From assembly GCA_900766795.1 (NCBI GenBank), contig CAAFWX010000314.1:1-7295 (forward strand): 7,295 nucleotides of DNA. Reading direction: 5' to 3'. Every line of letters starts with the position of its first letter. Position 1 is the first letter of the stretch. Position numbers and translations under genes: made by a program. This DNA comes from Oscillospiraceae bacterium (GTDB lineage Bacteria; Bacillota_A; Clostridia; Oscillospirales; Ruminococcaceae). The notes under the pieces were generated by a model that saw only the letters and a program-made list of their open reading frames with translations, made no database searches and had not been told where the DNA came from. Shown piece after piece: positions 4,402 to 7,295 of the stretch.

Positions 4402-6876
4402 TCAGCCGAGAACAACCTCAACCTCGTGAACGCCGCTCTCAAATGCGGGGATAACATTGCCCTCGACAGCCTTGCCGTCAACGGTCATACTCTTTACGCC
4501 CTTGCAAACGTGGTCGGGGTTCTTTACGGTGATGTTGTAGGTTGCGCCGCGGAACTGACGGGTTGCGGTCATTCCGTCCCACTCGTGAGGAATGGAGGGG
4601 TCAATCTTCAGTCCGTAGAAGTCGGCGGAGATACCGAGAATGTACTGGGAGATGGCAACCATGTTCCATGCAGCGGTACCGGTGAGCCAGCTGTTCTTGC
4701 CCTGACCGAAGTTCTTGCCGGGTCTGCCGATGTCGGAGCCTGCGTCCTTACCGCCTATCATCTGACCGTATACATAAGGCTCGGTCTTGTGAATGTCGGA
4801 GGTTTCCTCGGTGAACGCGGGAGCAATCTCGGAGTAGTACTTGAACGCCTGGTCGCCCTCGCCTGCATACGCAGCAGCGCAGATAATCCATGCGTTGTTG
4901 TGGGTGAAGATACCTGCGTTCTCCTTGTAGCCGCCGGGGTAGGTGGAAATCTCACCGTACTGAATGTAGTACTTGGAGAATGCGGGGTTGTTGAGAACAA
5001 GACCAAACTCGGTGTTCAGGCGCTCGTCGATAGCGGCGAGGGTCTTTTTGGTTGCCTCCTTGTCGATGTCGGACATGATGGCGAAGCCCTGAGGCTCAAT
5101 GAAAATCTGACCCTCCTCGCACTCCTTGCTGCCCATCTTGTTGCCCTCTGCGTCATACGCTCTGATGAACCAGTTGCCGTCCCATGCGGACTCCATCATT
5201 GCCTTCTTCATCTTGTCGATTTCAGCCTGTGCCGCAGCAGCCTCGTCGTTCTTGCCGAGGTGGTTCAGAATTGCAACGTAGTTGGGACCTGCGTAGGTGA
5301 AGAGCGCAGCAACGAATACCGACTCCGCAACCTTGGAGTAGCCGCCCTCTGCCTTGAACTTGGGGTTGGTGTAGGTCTGGAAGCTCTCGCCGGGTGTGTC
5401 GGAGTAGCAGGAGAGGTTAATGCAGTCGTTCCAGTCTGCGCGCATTGCGAGAGGCAGACCGTGGGGACCGAGGTTGTTTACGATGTGGTAGAAGGAAACC
5501 TTCAGGTGCTCCAGCATGGGCTGTGCAACGGACATGTCGTTGTCGTAGGGCACCATCTCGTCCAGAATGCCCCAGTCGCCTGTTTCCTTGATGTATGCGG
5601 AAACGGACAGAATGAGCCACAGCGGGTCGTCGGAGAAGTCGCCGCCGATATCCGCGTTGCCCTTCTTGGTGAGGGGCTGGTACTGGTGGTAGCAGCCGCC
5701 GTCGGGGAACTGGGGGGAAGCGATGTCAATGATTCTCTCTCTTGCTCTGTCGGGAATCTGGTGAACAAAGCCGAGCACATCCTGGTTGGAATCGCGGAAG
5801 CCCATGCCGCGGCCGATACCGCTCTCAAAGTAGGAAGCGGAACGGGAGAGGTTAAAGGTAACCATGCACTGGTACTGGTTCCAGATGTTGACCATGCGGT
5901 TTACCTTGTCGTCGGGAGTGTTTACGTTGAGAATGCCGAGCAGCTTATCCCATGTTTCCTTAAGCTCTGCAAGACCTGCCGCAACCTTTTCGGGAGTGTT
6001 GTACTTCTCAATCATTGCGTTGGACTTAACCTTGTTGATGGTCTTGCCGTCTGCCTCAAACTTCTCTGCAGCGGGCATTTCAACGTAGCCGAGAATAAAG
6101 ATGAGGGTCTTGCTCTCGCCGGGCTTCAGCGTAATCTTCTTGAAGTGGGAAGCAATGGGCGACCAGCCGTCCGCAAAGGAGTTGGTTGCCTTGCCGTCAA
6201 GGACAGCCTGCGGGTTGTTGAAGCCGTTGTACAGACCGATAAAGGAATCTCTGTCGGTGTCGTAGCCGTCGATTTCGTCGTTTACGGTGTAGAATGCGAA
6301 GTGGTCGCGTCTGTCGCGGTACTCGGTCTTGTGGTAGATTGTGGAGCCGACAACCTCAACTCTGCCTGTCGAGAAGTTTCTCTGGAAGTTGGTGCAGTCG
6401 TCCTGCGCGTCCCAAAGGCACCACTCAGCAAAAGAGAACAGGGAGAAGGACTTCTCGGTGCTGCCCTCGTTTGTGAGAACAACCTGCTGAACCTCGCCAT
6501 CGTAGTTCTGGGGAACAAAGAAAGTTACCTCAGCCTTGAGGTCGTTCTTCTTGCCGGTGATGATGGTGTAGCCCATGCCGTGGCGGCACTCGTAGCTGTC
6601 AAGCTCGGTCTTTACGGGGCTCCAGCCGGGATTCCAGACAGTGTCGCCGTCCTTTATGTAGAAGTATCTGCCGCCCATGTCGATGGGAACGTTGTTGTAG
6701 CGGTAACGTGTGATACGGCGCAGACGAGCGTCCTTATAGAAGCTGTAACCGCCTGCGGTATTGGATATCAGAGAGAAGAAGCCCTGTGTTCCGAGGTAGT
6801 TTATCCACGGATAGGGTGTGCGGGGAGAAGTTATGACGTACTCACGGTTCGCGTCGTCAAAATAACCGAATTTCAT
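4402..6876 (-). CDS. GH94 cellobiose phosphorylase
   Basis: This 824-residue enzyme of family GH94 is predicted to split cellobiose with phosphate, by an inverting mechanism, into alpha-glucose 1-phosphate and glucose, saving ATP in cellobiose use. It has no signal peptide and should be cytosolic. Its length matches known cellobiose phosphorylases (about 810-825). The N-terminal beta-sandwich region opens with [20 protein letters not shown] and includes [21 protein letters not shown] (49-69), characteristic of this subgroup. The (alpha/alpha)6 catalytic part has [10 protein letters not shown] (357-366), [14 protein letters not shown] (390-403), [10 protein letters not shown] (479-488; Asp484 is the expected general acid), FIEPQGFA (592-599) and [12 protein letters not shown] (652-663). 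The C-terminal domain includes [11 protein letters not shown] (758-768). Specificity for cellobiose over longer cellodextrins rests on overall resemblance. The ribosome site AAGGAAGG lies about 6 bases before the ATG. Names used elsewhere include cbp and cepA. It is a single-gene unit. Confidence 0.95.
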   Translation of the reverse strand: MKFGYFDDANREYVITSPRTPYPWINYLGTQGFFSLISNTAGGYSFYKDARLRRITRYRYNNVPIDMGGRYFYIKDGDTVWNPGWSPVKTELDSYECRHGMGYTIITGKKNDLKAEVTFFVPQNYDGEVQQVVLTNEGSTEKSFSLFSFAEWCLWDAQDDCTNFQRNFSTGRVEVVGSTIYHKTEYRDRRDHFAFYTVNDEIDGYDTDRDSFIGLYNGFNNPQAVLDGKATNSFADGWSPIASHFKKITLKPGESKTLIFILGYVEMPAAEKFEADGKTINKVKSNAMIEKYNTPEKVAAGLAELKETWDKLLGILNVNTPDDKVNRMVNIWNQYQCMVTFNLSRSASYFESGIGRGMGFRDSNQDVLGFVHQIPDRARERIIDIASPQFPDGGCYHQYQPLTKKGNADIGGDFSDDPLWLILSVSAYIKETGDWGILDEMVPYDNDMSVAQPMLEHLKVSFYHIVNNLGPHGLPLAMRADWNDCINLSCYSDTPGESFQTYTNPKFKAEGGYSKVAESVFVAALFTYAGPNYVAILNHLGKNDEAAAAQAEIDKMKKAMMESAWDGNWFIRAYDAEGNKMGSKECEEGQIFIEPQGFAIMSDIDKEATKKTLAAIDERLNTEFGLVLNNPAFSKYYIQYGEISTYPGGYKENAGIFTHNNAWIICAAAYAGEGDQAFKYYSEIAPAFTEETSDIHKTEPYVYGQMIGGKDAGSDIGRPGKNFGQGKNSWLTGTAAWNMVAISQYILGISADFYGLKIDPSIPHEWDGMTATRQFRGATYNITVKNPDHVCKGVKSMTVDGKAVEGNVIPAFESGVHEVEVVLG

Positions 6877-6898
6877 TTATGACCTTCCTTCCTTGCTT

Positions 6899-6931
6899 GC
6901 TCTGTTAAGAGCCGAGGGAACATCTCCCTCG
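6899..6931 (-). promoter_or_regulatory. Two adjoining hairpins in the phosphorylase 5' leader
   Basis: On the minus strand a 7-bp stem (CGAGGGA/TCCCTCG, 6931-6925 with 6919-6913, loop of 5) is followed without a gap by a 5-bp stem (GCTCT/AGAGC, 6912-6908 with 6903-6899, loop of 4). They end about 9 bases before the AAGGAAGG ribosome site region (6883-6890). Such stems just upstream of a ribosome site are known to protect mRNA 5' ends or modulate translation. No T-run follows either stem, so they are not terminators. I do not recognise a riboswitch class. Confidence 0.55.
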
Positions 6932-7011
6932 CAGATTGTATTACGGTTTTATGCCCGCTGACATTTTATATAATGCCACTCCCTGCGGACAAAAAAAACA
7001 CCGTCTAATTC

Positions 7012-7040
7012 AGTATACTATATTAGGCAAAGAATTACAA
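7012..7040 (-). promoter_or_regulatory. Predicted sigma-A promoter of the phosphorylase gene
   Basis: On the minus strand, TTGTAA (7040-7035) and TATACT (7017-7012) are separated by exactly 17 bases, the same -10 and spacer length as the dockerin promoter. The predicted start near 7005 gives a leader of about 130 bases that holds the tandem hairpins and an 8-base T-run (A6991-6998 on the plus strand). A run of nine A residues on the minus strand (7067-7059) lies upstream of the operator-like site and could act as an UP element. Confidence 0.72.
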
Positions 7041-7044
7041 GGGC

Positions 7045-7058
7045 TGAAATCGTTATCA
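7045..7058. promoter_or_regulatory. LacI/CcpA-type operator-like site upstream of the phosphorylase
   Basis: TGAAATCGTTATCA matches 13 of 14 positions of the catabolite-responsive element pattern TGWAARCGYTWNCW; the sixth base is the exception. It is partly palindromic around the central CG. It ends four bases upstream of the -35 box, spanning about -40 to -53. A regulator there could activate or repress. Binding by CcpA or by a local cellobiose-responsive LacI-family protein is inferred from pattern and position only; no regulator gene is in the window. Confidence 0.55.
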
Positions 7059-7067
7059 TTTTTTTTT

Positions 7068-7231
7068 GACGCGTAATTTTACTTAAAAAACGAAAAACGA
7101 GGTCAAAATATAGTAATTTTGAACAAACCGCGCTTTTGCACATATGGGAAGTATTGCGCGGCGCGGGGTTATTTTAAATTGTAATAAGTCGTGCAGGCAC
7201 TTTTTACTCTTTGCGCAGCAAAATTGCTTTT
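7068..7231. other. Non-coding stretch upstream of the phosphorylase control region
   Basis: I see no supportable gene here. The left part is A/T-rich, followed by a G/C island with GCGCGGCGCGGGG (7156-7168), whose GCGCGG copies can pair with CCGCGC at 7128-7133. The right part holds AGCA-AAAT-TGCT (7217-7228), a minor palindrome leading into the terminal hairpin array. No promoter for a rightward gene is evident. Confidence 0.4.
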
Positions 7232-7295
7232 CGCTTCCTTTTGGCTTCCAAAAGGAAGCGGGGTGTGGGGCAGCGCCCCACACTCGGCGCGAAGC
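7232..7295. repeat. Tandem-hairpin element at the contig end, probable dispersed repeat
   Basis: A perfect 13-bp stem (7232-7244 with 7248-7260, loop CTT) is followed two bases later by a perfect 9-bp stem (GTGTGGGGC 7263-7271 with GCCCCACAC 7275-7283, loop AGC). A third potential stem then opens (GGCGC-GAA-GC from 7286) and is cut off by the contig end. Its composition differs sharply from the A/T-rich sequence before it. Ending a contig inside such a structure is typical of a multicopy intergenic repeat that breaks assembly. Copy number cannot be seen from this window. No T-run follows, so plain termination is less likely. Confidence 0.6.

Noticed and set aside
4257..4454. 65-residue plus-strand frame after the 71-aa gene
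   Set aside because: It reads through both terminators and into the end of the phosphorylase gene, and has no ribosome site or conserved feature.
4393..6882. 829-residue plus-strand open frame opposite the phosphorylase gene
   Set aside because: Its translation is Val/Leu/Gly/Cys-rich and matches no known fold, while the minus strand encodes a full GH94 enzyme with ribosome site, promoter and terminator. The frame is open only because the sense gene avoids TTA, CTA and TCA.
6965..6992. Alternative minus-strand promoter TTGTCC-16-TATAAA for the phosphorylase
   Set aside because: Spacer and boxes are poorer than the TTGTAA-17-TATACT promoter upstream. It could be a secondary start but is not listed as the main one.
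7083..7283. 66-residue minus-strand frame overlapping the terminal hairpins
   Set aside because: It runs through the hairpin repeat and A/T-rich non-coding sequence and has no ribosome site. The start of the peptide is just a translation of the stem sequences.
1..7295. CRISPR array, tRNA, rRNA, tmRNA, transposase, defence or toxin-antitoxin system
   Set aside because: No regularly spaced repeats, RNA-gene signatures or mobile-element proteins were found on either strand by reading.

Overview
The window looks like one end-to-end draft contig from a fibre-degrading, Gram-positive gut or rumen bacterium of the Ruminococcus/Oscillospiraceae type. The grounds are a secreted protein with a C-terminal type I dockerin (cellulosome targeting), a GH94 cellobiose phosphorylase, Clostridia-style AGGAGG ribosome sites, and A/T-rich promoters with 17-bp spacers. 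This is inference from gene content, not a taxonomic assignment. Bases 1-19 are not genomic: they match the 3' end of the Illumina TruSeq read-1 adapter. The right end stops inside a G/C-rich multi-hairpin element that looks like a dispersed repeat.

Layout. Bases 21-230 (+) hold the C-terminal end of an unidentified protein. It is followed 29 bp later by a complete CPBP/CAAX-type intramembrane protease gene (260-994, +). Convergent to it are smpB (1033-1488, -), with its own terminator, and a large secreted dockerin protein (1551-3719, -) with leucine-rich repeats and two FIVAR-like helical modules. A divergent intergenic region (3720-4038) carries a well-formed promoter in each direction. 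To the right it drives a 71-aa four-cysteine protein (4039-4254, +) ending at its own terminator. The GH94 phosphorylase (4402-6876, -) converges on that gene with a separate terminator. Upstream of the phosphorylase lie a 5' leader with two adjoining hairpins, a promoter, and a LacI/CcpA-like operator abutting the -35 box. The last 230 bases are non-coding and end in the tandem hairpins.

How the genes relate. The dockerin protein would be exported and docked onto a scaffoldin encoded elsewhere. It has no recognisable catalytic domain, so a binding or structural role is more likely than hydrolysis. Cellobiose released by a cellulosome and imported could be split by the cytosolic phosphorylase into glucose 1-phosphate and glucose. 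The operator-like site upstream of the phosphorylase fits sugar-responsive control. SmpB is housekeeping (trans-translation), and no ssrA or rnr lies in the window. I see no defence island, CRISPR array, transposase, tRNA or rRNA. The points most worth a second look are the catalytic-domain-free dockerin protein, the phosphorylase control region, the leader structures, the four-cysteine protein and the terminal repeat.
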